The notes beneath the pieces were generated by a model, which saw only the letters and a program-made list of their open reading frames with translations, made no database searches and was not told the origin of the DNA. A stretch of DNA of 62,607 nucleotides, taken from positions 1 to 62,607 of the forward strand of contig JAFXDK010000034.1 of the NCBI GenBank assembly GCA_017521805.1. The letters run 5' to 3'. The translations under genes and the position numbers were made by a program. Source of the DNA: Ruminococcus sp. Lineage in GTDB: Bacteria; Bacillota; Clostridia; Oscillospirales; Ruminococcaceae. This document shows positions 35,504 through 44,443 of the stretch, one piece after another; the stretch's first letter is position 1; every line of letters begins with the position of its first letter.

Positions 35504-36838
35504 ATGAAAAGATTATTTTTTGCATTTATATTGACAGCAGTATGCACATTGACAGCATGCGGAAAGACGGTAAGTACAGATTCAGATATAGTTCCGAAAG
35601 CGGAAACGACGGAGTTTGTAGTTACAACAGCTTCAACGGAAACAACAAGCAGCGGAACTGCAGCTGTAAATAAAACAACAGCAACCGCGGTATCGACTAC
35701 GGCTACAACAATTGCAATTGCTGATAAGAAAATTCCCGATGAAGTATACTTTGAGAATATTGACACAGTTGAAGTGTATGATGAAATACCGTTGTCAGAG
35801 TTTATAACCGATACAAACGTTACCCTCCTTGAACCCGACAAAAAAATCGGTACAAAGAAAATCGGTCACAAGGGAGTAAAGGTAAAATTTGAATATAACG
35901 GCGAAGAGTACGAGGGAAAACTGGGATATGACGTAGTTGATACCACAAATCCCGTGATACTGAATATGGGCTGGAATCCCTATGTAAAGCTTGACCAGCC
36001 ATTTAATCTCAGCTCTATTGTGGGATATGTTGATAACTACGACCGCGCACCTGTGCTTACTTACACAGGAGAGGTTGATACATCAAATATCGGAACATAT
36101 GATATTACCGCAACCGTAACAGATCAGTCGGGAAACAGTACAAGCTGGGATATGACAGTTCTTGTACTCAGTGAAATACCTGCCCCGGAGGACAATAACC
36201 CAAGAGTAAATTTTCAGGATTTCATGGATTATTACTGCTATGAAAATGTAAGCTATGGTATAGATGTTTCAGCATGGCAGACAAATGTAGATTACGAAAA
36301 AGTCAGGGAGCAGGGCTGCGATTTTGTAATTATGCGTATGGGTTACTATTACGGCGAAATCGTAATGGACGACTACTATCAGCAGAATATGGAAAATGCA
36401 ACAGCAGCAGGACTTGATGTGGGAGTATATTTCTACACCACAGCCAACACCGAGGACGAAGCAAGGGAGCAGGCACGCTGGATAGTTGAACAGCTTGACG
36501 GCAGAGAGCTTGATTATCCCGTAGCATTTGACTGGGAGGAATGGGGACAGTTTCAGCAGTATGGCATGAATGTGTATGACCTGAACCAGATATTTGAGGC
36601 ATTCTGCGATGAGCTTGAAAAGAACGGATACACGGGTATGCTTTACAGCAGTAAGAATTTTCTCAATAACTTCTGGACAAACAAGAATAACCGACCTGTA
36701 TGGCTTGCACACTACGTTGATGTAACAGATTACGAGGGACAATTTGCAATATGGCAGGCAAGTGCATATGGCAGAATGGACGGAATTGAGGGCGATGTTG
36801 ATATGAATATCAGACTCAATGAAGTGCCATTATATTAA
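35504..36838 (+). CDS. GH25 lysozyme-type lipoprotein
   Basis: 444 residues. Signal peptide with lipobox LTAC (Cys19), a Thr/Ser-rich linker (about 25-70), two immunoglobulin-like domains (about 75-235; including DTTNPVILN and the bacterial-Ig pattern TATVTDQSGNSTSWD), then a GH25 muramidase domain (about 248-444) beginning YGIDVSAWQ. The catalytic acids are in FDWEEWG near residue 344. It hydrolyses the MurNAc-GlcNAc bond while anchored on the outer face of the membrane. Downstream of murT-gatD, so the operon handles cell-wall synthesis and remodelling. RBS AAGGAG. Confidence 0.93.
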   Translation: MKRLFFAFILTAVCTLTACGKTVSTDSDIVPKAETTEFVVTTASTETTSSGTAAVNKTTATAVSTTATTIAIADKKIPDEVYFENIDTVEVYDEIPLSEFITDTNVTLLEPDKKIGTKKIGHKGVKVKFEYNGEEYEGKLGYDVVDTTNPVILNMGWNPYVKLDQPFNLSSIVGYVDNYDRAPVLTYTGEVDTSNIGTYDITATVTDQSGNSTSWDMTVLVLSEIPAPEDNNPRVNFQDFMDYYCYENVSYGIDVSAWQTNVDYEKVREQGCDFVIMRMGYYYGEIVMDDYYQQNMENATAAGLDVGVYFYTTANTEDEAREQARWIVEQLDGRELDYPVAFDWEEWGQFQQYGMNVYDLNQIFEAFCDELEKNGYTGMLYSSKNFLNNFWTNKNNRPVWLAHYVDVTDYEGQFAIWQASAYGRMDGIEGDVDMNIRLNEVPLY

Positions 36839-36847
36839 AAAAGGATT

Positions 36848-36951
36848 CTATATACCGTAATTCTGTGTAGGGGCGGATATTATCCGCCCGCAATTTCAGA
36901 ACAAAATTTGGTTTTTTGACAATCTTTGGCGGAGGATAAGTCCTCCGCCAT
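36848..36951 (+). repeat. REP/BIME-like element, copy 1
   Basis: Contains CGTAATTCTGTGTAG, with GTAG at 36867-36870 touching the hairpin GGGCGGATATTATCCGCCC (36871-36889), a spacer GCAATTTCAGAACAAAATTT with GACAATCT, then hairpin GGCGGAGGA/TCCTCCGCC (36928-36949). Spacers and first hairpin recur, in reverse orientation, at 42470 and 44444. It fills the gap between the GH25 and flippase genes and may also end transcription. Confidence 0.85.
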
Positions 36952-37021
36952 TTGTTATATTCCCTGTTTTTTCATCATAATATTAAAAGAATCCCTTATG
37001 CAAAAACGGAGGAATATACAT

Positions 37022-38551
37022 ATGATTAAAAACAGGATTGTAAGAGATACAATAATGCTGACGATTATGCAGCTTATACTTGATTCAGCCGCGCTGTTAC
37101 TAAACGGATTCATTACCCGCCGGCTTGGAGCATCTGCAATAGGAATGTTTTCACTTATGGGCTCATTTCTGGGACTTGCGGGAATTATTTCCAACGGAAA
37201 CGCATTTTTATGCACAAGCCGTCTTATCTCGGAGGAAATGGGGAAAAAGAACGGCAATCCCAACCGTGTGCTTTTTCACGGAATAAGGTTATGTATGGCT
37301 CTCAGTCTTACGGTATCAGCAATAATTATAATCTTTGCCCGCCCATTAGGAATGAAATTTTTCGGAGACGGAGAGGTTGTATCGGTTCTGAGATTCATGC
37401 CCATAGCCCTTGTGACAGGTGCAGTGTCCTGTTGCTTCAAGGGATATTTCAATGCCTGCCGAAAAGCCTCATCTGCGGCGGCGGCAGATATTGCGGAATT
37501 TATTGTGAAATCTGCGGCAATAGTGATTATGACGGCTCTTTCTGCCGATAATAGTGAAGGTGCAGTATGCAGAATAATGATATTTTCCATTATAGCAGGA
37601 AATATAACATCATTTCTTTTTCTGCTTGTACTGTTTGCAAAAAAACGTGTTAAAGGTACGGGAAAAGGAACGCTTTCATTCCGACAGTATGCCGCATTTG
37701 CATTTCCAATTATGGGCGGAGGCGTACTGACAGCGATTCTCAGCAGTACAAACGACGCACTTGTCCCCATATGCCTCAGACAGTACGGCGATTCACTTGA
37801 TGAAGCTCTTGCACTGTTCGGCATATTTGAGGCAATAGTAATACCTACTCTTTTCTTCCCAAGCGTTGTATTGTGCTCAATGTCGGGGATTATTGTTACA
37901 GAATCTGCAAGAGCCTCCGCGTCTGACAATAGTGAAAGGCTGAAAAGTATAACTTCACGGCTTATCAGATATACCATGATATACGGAGTATTTGCCTCAG
38001 CAGTCCTGATACGCTTCGGCAGACCTATAGGGGAACTTTTAGGTGGCGGAGAAATGGGAGGAAACATGATATCGGCAATTGCTCCCGTAGTACCATTTAT
38101 ATATCTGGAAATTGTACTTGAAGCCATGATAAAAGGAATGGGCTTGCAGGGATTTTCCTCAATAAATTATTTTGCGGAATATGTTATAAGAATATCAATT
38201 GTACTTGTGGCAGTTTCACATATCGGCTTCTGGGGAATTGCACTTTCGTATTATGCAAGCAACATATTCGGTAATATATCGCGAATTGTCAGACTTTTAA
38301 AGCACACAGGAGTACGATTCAGACTTTTTTCAATGGCAATTTCTCCCATTCTGTATGCATTTCTTACGATGTCAGCGGCTGATTTGATTTTTCGTTTGTT
38401 CAGTGTAAAAGCTGAAAGTATTTTCACAATGTCAGTGTATGTTATTATTTGGCTGGGATTATATGGCGGAGTGTATATTTTATCGCATATATTAACTCCT
38501 GTAGATTTTAGAAATAAATTATTTGTGCATAATAGACAAACAAGTGCGTAA
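37022..38551 (+). CDS. Polysaccharide/lipid flippase, SpoVB-like (MOP superfamily)
   Basis: 509 residues with about 14 hydrophobic segments. N-terminal NRIVRDTIMLTIMQLIL, ITRRLGASAIGMFSLM, and a central GGGVLTAILSSTNDALVPICL fit the multidrug/oligosaccharidyl-lipid/polysaccharide exporter superfamily; the pattern is nearer to SpoVB and MurJ-like flippases than to drug efflux MATE. It likely flips a lipid-linked cell-wall or polysaccharide precursor. Start at ATG 37022 with CGGAGG; a longer frame upstream is in the repeat. Stands alone. Confidence 0.85.
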   Translation: MIKNRIVRDTIMLTIMQLILDSAALLLNGFITRRLGASAIGMFSLMGSFLGLAGIISNGNAFLCTSRLISEEMGKKNGNPNRVLFHGIRLCMALSLTVSAIIIIFARPLGMKFFGDGEVVSVLRFMPIALVTGAVSCCFKGYFNACRKASSAAAADIAEFIVKSAAIVIMTALSADNSEGAVCRIMIFSIIAGNITSFLFLLVLFAKKRVKGTGKGTLSFRQYAAFAFPIMGGGVLTAILSSTNDALVPICLRQYGDSLDEALALFGIFEAIVIPTLFFPSVVLCSMSGIIVTESARASASDNSERLKSITSRLIRYTMIYGVFASAVLIRFGRPIGELLGGGEMGGNMISAIAPVVPFIYLEIVLEAMIKGMGLQGFSSINYFAEYVIRISIVLVAVSHIGFWGIALSYYASNIFGNISRIVRLLKHTGVRFRLFSMAISPILYAFLTMSAADLIFRLFSVKAESIFTMSVYVIIWLGLYGGVYILSHILTPVDFRNKLFVHNRQTSA

Positions 38552-38586
38552 AAAGTAATGAGAAATGTAGAAAAAACAAAATAGTA

Positions 38587-38640
38587 TTGCAATTTGTCTA
38601 TTTTTGTTATATAATTATAAATGTGCTATAAAAAAAGCAC
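38587..38640 (+). promoter_or_regulatory. Promoter of the EF-G-like gene
   Basis: TTGCAA (38587-38592), 17 bases, TATAAT (38610-38615). A short hairpin GTGCT/AGCAC (38623-38640) marks the start of the transcript. Confidence 0.7.
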
Positions 38641-38685
38641 AAAATCACAAAAAAATATGCAAATTCCATAATGGAGGAAAAACGA

Positions 38686-40767
38686 ATGACTAATTATGAT
38701 GTAACACAGATAAGAAATATAGCTTTTGCAGGACACAATGGTTCAGGTAAGACATCACTGGCAGAAGCACTGTTATACAAGGCAGGAGCTTCAGACCGTC
38801 TGGGCAAGATAGCAGACGGTACAACTGTATGCGATTACGATCCCGAGGAAATCAAGAGAGCCATATCAATCGGCACATCTCTTGCCTCTTTCAATTATAA
38901 TAACAACAGAATTAATCTTCTTGATACCCCCGGTTTGTTTGACTTTGCCGCTGAAATGGTTGAGGGAGTCCGCGCCGCTGATACTGTAATGATTACAGTT
39001 TCCGCTAAATCAGGTGTAAGGGTAGGAACAAGAAAGGCATATGACGAAGCTGTAAAGCAGGGCAAGTCTAAGATGTTTGTGGTAACAAAAATCGACGACA
39101 AGGATGCAAACTTCTTTAACGTCCTCACAGAGCTTAAAACAGTATTCGGACCTACTGTATGCCCTGTAGTTGTTCCCGTTATCAGCGACGGCAAGATTGT
39201 TTCATACGTAAATCTCATTGAGATGAAAGCTTATAAATACGATAACAAGGGTAACGCTATTGAAACAGATATGCCTACAGCTGAGATTTCAGAGAAGTTT
39301 GAGTACCGTATCGAAGGACTTGTTGCGGCAGTTTCAGAGGCTGTTGCAGAGACTTCCGATGAACTTATGGAGAAGTTCTTCGAGGGTGAGCCTTTCACAC
39401 AGAAGGAGCTTATCGACGGTATTCACGACGGTATGAACAGAGGTATCATTACTCCTGTTGTGTGCACATCTGCAACAGAACTTACAGGTATTGATATGCT
39501 CTTCAAGGAAATCGAGCTTCTTCTCCCGAATCCTACAGAGGTCTATGCTGCTGAGGCATACACTCCCGCAAAGGATGTTGTTGAGATTGCTTGTTCCGAA
39601 AGCGATCCTCTTTCTGCATACGTATTCAAGACAATTGCCGATCCCTTTGTTGGCAAGATGTCATTCATAAAGGTTATTTCAGGTAAGCTAACAGCTAACA
39701 GTGAGGCTGTAAATTCCGCTACAGGAAATACAGAGAAGATAGGCAAGCTTGTAAATCTCTGCGGTAAGAAGCAGTCTGAGACTTCATCTGCTTCTGCCGG
39801 TGATATCGTTGTTGCGGTTAAGATTACAGCAAATACAGGGGATACTCTTTCCGCTGTTTCACGAATTGTTGAATTTCCTGCTATGGAATTCCCAAATACC
39901 TGTTATTCAATGGCTGTAAAGGCTAAGGCACAGGGCGATGAGGCTAAAATCTCCACAAGTATGCAGCGACTTACAGAGGAAGATCCTACTCTCACATATA
40001 TTCAGGACGAAACAACAAAGGAGCAGATTCTCAGCGGACTTGGCGAACAGCATCTTGAAGTTGCAGCAGCAAAGGCAAAGGCTAAATTCGGCGCAGATAT
40101 CAAGCTTTCAGTTCCAAAGATTGCGTATAAGGAGACTATCCGCAAGAAAGTAAAGGTAGAGGGTAAGCATAAGAAGCAGTCAGGCGGTCACGGTCAGTAC
40201 GGTCACGTATGGATTGAATTTGAGCCCTGCGTAAGCGATACACTTGTATTTGAGGAAAAAGTATTTGGCGGTGCAGTACCGAAGAATTACTTCCCCGCAG
40301 TACAGAAAGGGCTTGAGGATTCCGTAAAGAAAGGCGTACTTGCAGGCTGTCCCGTTGTAGGCTTAAAGGCTATATTGGTTGACGGTTCGTATCACCCCGT
40401 TGATTCATCGGAAATGGCATTCAAGACAGCCGCTTCACTTGCATACAAGGAGGGACTCCGTCAGGCTGACCCCGTTATGCTTGAACCTATCGGCGAGCTT
40501 AAAGTAAATGCTCCCGACGAAAATACAGGCGATATTATGGGCGAACTCAACAAGCGCCGCGGCAGAGTTCTCGGCATGGAGCCTGTTTCTCACGGAATTA
40601 CACAGATTGTTGCAGAAGTGCCAATCAGAGAAATGCATGATTTTGCAATGTATCTCCGTCAGGTAACAAGAGGCATGGGCAGCTTCACATTTGAATTTGT
40701 AAGATATGAACAGCTTCCTGCAAATCTTCTTGCAGAGGTAATTTCGGCAGTAAACGTTGAAGAATAA
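38686..40767 (+). CDS. EF-G-like translational GTPase (EF-G2 paralogue type)
   Basis: 693 residues with full EF-G domain order. G1 is GHNGSGKT (16-23) in place of AHIDAGKT, G3 is DTPGLFDF, so the GTPase-activating His of canonical EF-G (DTPGHVDF) is Leu, and G4 is TKIDD instead of NKMD. Domain IV has QSGGHGQYGHVWIEFEP, and the C-terminus ends with RRGRVLGMEPVSHGITQIVA. This marks the second, non-essential EF-G paralogue of clostridia; its role in translocation, recycling or stress is not settled. Start at ATG 38686 with TGGAGG. The reading frame overlaps the downstream dockerin gene by 11 bases. Confidence 0.88.
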   Translation: MTNYDVTQIRNIAFAGHNGSGKTSLAEALLYKAGASDRLGKIADGTTVCDYDPEEIKRAISIGTSLASFNYNNNRINLLDTPGLFDFAAEMVEGVRAADTVMITVSAKSGVRVGTRKAYDEAVKQGKSKMFVVTKIDDKDANFFNVLTELKTVFGPTVCPVVVPVISDGKIVSYVNLIEMKAYKYDNKGNAIETDMPTAEISEKFEYRIEGLVAAVSEAVAETSDELMEKFFEGEPFTQKELIDGIHDGMNRGIITPVVCTSATELTGIDMLFKEIELLLPNPTEVYAAEAYTPAKDVVEIACSESDPLSAYVFKTIADPFVGKMSFIKVISGKLTANSEAVNSATGNTEKIGKLVNLCGKKQSETSSASAGDIVVAVKITANTGDTLSAVSRIVEFPAMEFPNTCYSMAVKAKAQGDEAKISTSMQRLTEEDPTLTYIQDETTKEQILSGLGEQHLEVAAAKAKAKFGADIKLSVPKIAYKETIRKKVKVEGKHKKQSGGHGQYGHVWIEFEPCVSDTLVFEEKVFGGAVPKNYFPAVQKGLEDSVKKGVLAGCPVVGLKAILVDGSYHPVDSSEMAFKTAASLAYKEGLRQADPVMLEPIGELKVNAPDENTGDIMGELNKRRGRVLGMEPVSHGITQIVAEVPIREMHDFAMYLRQVTRGMGSFTFEFVRYEQLPANLLAEVISAVNVEE

Positions 40768-42022
40768 AGTGATACTAGGACAAACAGCGGCACTCATTAC
40801 CGCTGTTTGTCTTTTTCCGATGAATGCGTCAGCCGCCTTTAGAGGCGATGTAAACGGCGACGGAACATTTTCCGCAGCCGATCTTGTATCATTTTCACGG
40901 TATATTCTGGGCTCGGGAGAAATGCCGAAATCTCTCAGTTCAGGGGATATGTACCCCGATAATGTACTTGATATCTATGATGTTATTATAATGCGAAAGG
41001 AGCTTGTACAAGCTCCTGAAACAAATATAGTCCGTGTAACAAATACGGAGGAACTGAAAACAGCTCTTGCCAATGCCAAGCCGGGAGACGAAATAGTTCT
41101 TGCGGAGGGCGAGTATATCTACAGCGGTTCAACTCCACAGGGACGTACGTTTACAGGAGAGGCAGACGGAACAGAAACAGCTCCGATAATACTTCGTTCA
41201 GAAAATCCCGATAATCCGTCAATTATATCGGGTACAACCCTTGAACATCACTATGCCCTTACTATTTTAGGCGATTGGTGGGAGCTCCGTGATTTAAAAA
41301 TCACCAATGCTTCAAAGGGTATAATTGTTGACAACAGCAATTATACAAAGATAATCAACTGCGAGGTGTACAATATAGGTACGGAGGGTATACATCTCCG
41401 CGACAACAGTTCATATTGTCTTGTTGAAAGCTGTAATATTCATGATACAGGAGTAATTACACCAAAGTATGGCGAGGGTGTGTATGTGGGTAGTTCCAAA
41501 TCTACTACTGGCTATGGCTTCAAATGCGATTACAACACAATCCGCAACTGTCAGATTGGACCGAATGTAGCGGCGGAGCATGTTGACGTAAAGGAATACA
41601 CAACGGGAACGCTTATTGAGTACTGCACATTTGACGGCAAGGGTATGAAAGGCGAAAACTACGCCGACAGTTTTGTTGACCTCAAAGGTAACGACTGTAT
41701 ACTGCGGTATTGTACAGGCTACAGAAACGGCGAGAACAATATAAACCGTGCATTTGAAATGAACAAGCTTGACGAGGGCTGGGGACAGAATGCGTATATC
41801 TACAGCAATAAGGTGTATATGGATACTGCGGTTAATTCTCAGGGCAAGGAAATGGTATTCCTTAATTCGTGGAATTGCACGGAAACCGTATGGGATAACT
41901 GGATGGCATATGAGGACGGAGAGCTTTTCTATTGCGACGACGAAAAGGATAAGTGGACATACTATAACTGTAATGGTCTGACTTACGGAGATTCATCTAT
42001 GGAGGAGGATTTGCCAAGATGA
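40757..42022 (+). CDS. Secreted dockerin protein with right-handed beta-helix
   Basis: 421 residues. Sec signal peptide (MKNKVILGQTAALI... ending NASA), a type I dockerin directly after it (about 28-83; GDVNGDGTFSAADLVSFSRY and a looser second repeat DNVLDIYDVIIMRK), then a parallel beta-helix (about 92-400) of the pectate-lyase fold (TEELKTALANAKPGDEIVLA; DLKGNDCILRYCTGYRNGEN). It is probably a cellulosomal polysaccharide lyase such as a pectate lyase; catalytic residues cannot be assigned with confidence. The dockerin is N-terminal, less usual. I start it at a TTG because this gives the basic n-region; a GTG four codons later is possible. It overlaps the EF-G-like gene and is followed by a YunG-like gene. 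Confidence 0.82.
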   Translation: MKNKVILGQTAALITAVCLFPMNASAAFRGDVNGDGTFSAADLVSFSRYILGSGEMPKSLSSGDMYPDNVLDIYDVIIMRKELVQAPETNIVRVTNTEELKTALANAKPGDEIVLAEGEYIYSGSTPQGRTFTGEADGTETAPIILRSENPDNPSIISGTTLEHHYALTILGDWWELRDLKITNASKGIIVDNSNYTKIINCEVYNIGTEGIHLRDNSSYCLVESCNIHDTGVITPKYGEGVYVGSSKSTTGYGFKCDYNTIRNCQIGPNVAAEHVDVKEYTTGTLIEYCTFDGKGMKGENYADSFVDLKGNDCILRYCTGYRNGENNINRAFEMNKLDEGWGQNAYIYSNKVYMDTAVNSQGKEMVFLNSWNCTETVWDNWMAYEDGELFYCDDEKDKWTYYNCNGLTYGDSSMEEDLPR

Positions 42023-42468
42023 AAAAATATAATTTTTACGGCTGGGAAAATGGCGGTATAAAGCCTATGACAGAGGATATTCCCTGTATTTCAAATCTGT
42101 GGGATATGTACGATGCATTATGTGAAATATGGTCTGCGGAGACTTGTGCTCCCCGTATGCGCCATAAGTGGACGAAAGAAAATAAAACTCTCGGACAGTG
42201 TTCGATAACAGCATTTCTTGTGCAGGATTATTTCGGCGGTGAGGTTTACGGAATTTTACGAAGCGACGGAAATTATCATTGCTATAATGTAATTGACGGA
42301 TTTGTATTCGACCTTACAAGCGAGCAATTCGGAGATGAAAAACTGAATTACAGCGTAAATCCACTGCAAAGCAGGGATGAGCATTTTCAGAAAGAAGAAA
42401 AAATGAACAGATATAAACATCTTAAAAGTCAATTTGAGAGTGTCCGACAAGATTGTTGGATGACATAA
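42019..42468 (+). CDS. YunG-like protein
   Basis: 149 residues. The conserved core GQCSITAFLVQDYFGGEVYG, NYHCYN and GFVFDLTSEQF is that of the YunG family, with a Cys-His-Asp arrangement suggesting a papain/transglutaminase-like fold; function unknown. The ATG overlaps the stop of the beta-helix gene (ATGA). The last ten residues run toward a REP-like element 2 bases past the stop, so the C-terminus may have been modified by its insertion. Confidence 0.8.
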   Translation: MKKYNFYGWENGGIKPMTEDIPCISNLWDMYDALCEIWSAETCAPRMRHKWTKENKTLGQCSITAFLVQDYFGGEVYGILRSDGNYHCYNVIDGFVFDLTSEQFGDEKLNYSVNPLQSRDEHFQKEEKMNRYKHLKSQFESVRQDCWMT

Positions 42469-42469
42469 A

Positions 42470-42565
42470 TAATTTCGTTCCGAAATTGCGGGCGGATAAT
42501 ATCCGCCCCTACACCAAACAACGATATATAGCCAATTTGTAGGGGCGAGCATTGCTCGCCCTTTA
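42470..42565 (+). repeat. REP/BIME-like element, copy 2
   Basis: Reverse to copy 1. Spacer TTTCGTTCCGAAATTGC, hairpin GGGCGGATAATATCCGCCC (42490-42508) then CTAC, spacer AACAACGATATATAGCCAAT, then GTAG (42539-42542) and hairpin GGGCGAGC/GCTCGCCC (42543-42561). Two REP units face outward with their GTAG ends inside: a BIME arrangement. Confidence 0.85.
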
Positions 42566-42678
42566 ATTATGCCTTTTTCTATGTAATTTTGGGAAGTAAA
42601 AAAGCGTTTCGTTTGGTTTACAATAATATTATGAATGAGGCGATAAAAAGAAAAAATTATAATTATAACAATTTCCCC

Positions 42679-42731
42679 TTGACAAGTACGTCAAAAAGTG
42701 GTATAGTTATTATACAGCGTACAATTGTACG
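42679..42731 (+). promoter_or_regulatory. Promoter and palindromic operator of ACT-hom
   Basis: Perfect TTGACA (42679-42684), 17 bases, TATAGT (42702-42707). Immediately after the predicted start of transcription lies CGTACAATTGTACG (42718-42731), a perfect 14-base palindrome placed to block RNA polymerase. Confidence 0.75.
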
Positions 42732-42764
42732 TCTGTCACGGACGATTTTGAAAAGGTGATGAGC

Positions 42765-43208
42765 ATGGAACAGATATCCCAGCTTATTGTTGTGGATGCA
42801 CAGATACTTCCCGACGTTTTTACAAAGGTGCTTGAAGTAAAAAAGCTTATGGCAAGAAAGGACGAAAAAAGCTTCGCCTCAGCCTGTAAGAGAATAGGCA
42901 TATCAAGAAGCGCTTATTATAAGTATAAGGACAGCGTATTTTCCTACGATGAGCTTTTTAACAGAAAAATAGTAAATCTTTATCTGCTCCTTAATGACGA
43001 ACCGGGAGTGCTTTCAAGCGTGCTTATATTTTTGAACAGTATCAATGCCAACATTTTGACGGTAAATCAGAGTATTCCCGTTGACGGCGCTGCTGCTGTA
43101 AATATATCAATAAGGCTTACTTCGGAAATCCACGAGGAGCTTAAATCACTTAATTCAATATCAGACCTTGAAGGCGTTCTTGAGGTAAAGGTCCTGTCAG
43201 CCGAATAA
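42765..43208 (+). CDS. ACT-domain regulatory protein (UPF0735 / PheB type)
   Basis: 147 residues. N-terminal segment with a helix-turn-helix-like part (SFASACKRIGISRSAYYKYK) followed by a C-terminal ACT domain (IVNLYLLLNDEPGVLSSVL through GVLEVKVLS). This family sits directly upstream of homoserine dehydrogenase in many clostridia and probably senses threonine or another amino acid. Here the downstream Hom lacks its own C-terminal ACT domain, so this protein may supply feedback control. Start at the second ATG (42765), seven bases after AAGGTG. Confidence 0.87.
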   Translation: MEQISQLIVVDAQILPDVFTKVLEVKKLMARKDEKSFASACKRIGISRSAYYKYKDSVFSYDELFNRKIVNLYLLLNDEPGVLSSVLIFLNSINANILTVNQSIPVDGAAAVNISIRLTSEIHEELKSLNSISDLEGVLEVKVLSAE

Positions 43209-43240
43209 AACAGGCTTAATTCAATAAAAGGAGTTTTTTT

Positions 43241-44434
43241 ATGTCAGTTAAAGTTGCGGTATTAGGTTATGGAGTTGTAGGCTCAGGTGTTGTGGAGCTT
43301 TTCTATAAGAATAAGAAAAGCATCGAGCAGCACGCAGGCTGTGAAATGGATATAAAGTATATTGTAGATATCCGCGATTTCCCCGATTCACCGTACAAAG
43401 ATAAATTTACAAAGGATTTCAACGATATCCTCAACGACCCTGAGGTTACAATAGTAGCCGAGTGTATGGGCGGAGTTGAGCCGGCATTTACATTTCTGAA
43501 ATCTTCACTTGAAAAGGGAAAAAGTGTTTGCACATCAAATAAGGAGCTTGTAGCGGCAAAGGGAGATATTCTTCTTGCAGCAGCAAAGGCAAACAATTGC
43601 AATTTCTTCTTTGAGGCAAGCGTAGGCGGAGCAATTCCGATTATCAGACCTCTCCACCGCTGTCTTGCGGCAAATGATATTGACGCTGCCTGCGGTATTC
43701 TCAACGGTACAACAAACTTTATCCTCACAAAAATGTATGAAGACGGCATGACATTTGAGGATGCATTAAAGCTTGCGCAGGAGCTTGGATACGCAGAAAA
43801 AGATCCCACAGCTGACGTTGAAGGACACGATGCATGCCGTAAGATTTGTATTATTTCTTCACTTATATTCGGCAAGCACGTATATCCCGACAGTGTATAC
43901 ACTAAGGGCATTTCCGACGTAAAGCTCTGCGATGTAGCCGCTGCTGATGTTCTTGGATACGCAGTAAAGCTTATCGCATCTGTAAAGCGCCTTGAAAACG
44001 GCAAGATTCTGCCTACAGTAATGCCTATGCTTGTACCTCACGAGAGCATTATGGCAGGCGTAAACGACGTATTTAATGCAGTTATGGTATATGCCGATGG
44101 TATTGACAAGGCAATGTTCTACGGCAGAGGTGCAGGAAAGCTGCCTACAGCAAGCGCAGTTCTGGGCGATGTTATTGAAGCCGCAAAGCACAAGGTGACT
44201 GTATTCTCACAGAGCTGGGAGAGCAGTGCAGATACAGAGTTTATCGCTTCTGTTGATGATATGAAAGCAAAGTGGTATTTCAGCGTACCTGCTGACACAG
44301 CGGAGCTTCCTGAGGGAACATATACAGATTATGACAAATCCTCATTTGTAACAGAGGAAGAGCTCACATTCAAGGAAGCAGAAGCAAAGGCAAAGGAACT
44401 CAGCGCAATGGCATGGATTCCTGTGCTTGATTAA
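43241..44434 (+). CDS. hom: Homoserine dehydrogenase
   Basis: 397 residues. NAD(P) loop VAVLGYGVVGSGVVELF, CTSNKELVAA, the signature GILNGTTNFILTKMYEDG, and catalytic Lys/Glu-Asp region AEKDPTADVEGHDACRK. Reduces aspartate semialdehyde to homoserine, the entry to threonine and methionine, drawing on the asd product encoded at 16.5 kb. The C-terminal ACT domain typical of Hom is short or absent; the upstream ACT protein may replace it. The gene ends at hairpin-rich REP copy 3. Confidence 0.94.
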   Translation: MSVKVAVLGYGVVGSGVVELFYKNKKSIEQHAGCEMDIKYIVDIRDFPDSPYKDKFTKDFNDILNDPEVTIVAECMGGVEPAFTFLKSSLEKGKSVCTSNKELVAAKGDILLAAAKANNCNFFFEASVGGAIPIIRPLHRCLAANDIDAACGILNGTTNFILTKMYEDGMTFEDALKLAQELGYAEKDPTADVEGHDACRKICIISSLIFGKHVYPDSVYTKGISDVKLCDVAAADVLGYAVKLIASVKRLENGKILPTVMPMLVPHESIMAGVNDVFNAVMVYADGIDKAMFYGRGAGKLPTASAVLGDVIEAAKHKVTVFSQSWESSADTEFIASVDDMKAKWYFSVPADTAELPEGTYTDYDKSSFVTEEELTFKEAEAKAKELSAMAWIPVLD

Positions 44435-44443
44435 TAGAATTTC

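Noticed and set aside
34957-35841. Long minus-strand open frame opposite gatD and the GH25 gene.
   Set aside because: Val/Ser/Thr-rich low-complexity product caused by Thr/Ala codons on the other strand; no start signal.
36926-37021. Upstream extension of the flippase gene.
   Set aside because: The extension is within REP copy 1 and has no RBS; ATG 37022 has CGGAGG.
37276-38127. Long minus-strand open frame opposite the flippase gene.
   Set aside because: Ser/Thr/Ile-rich, no RBS, in the mirror frame of a clear membrane protein gene; a shadow.
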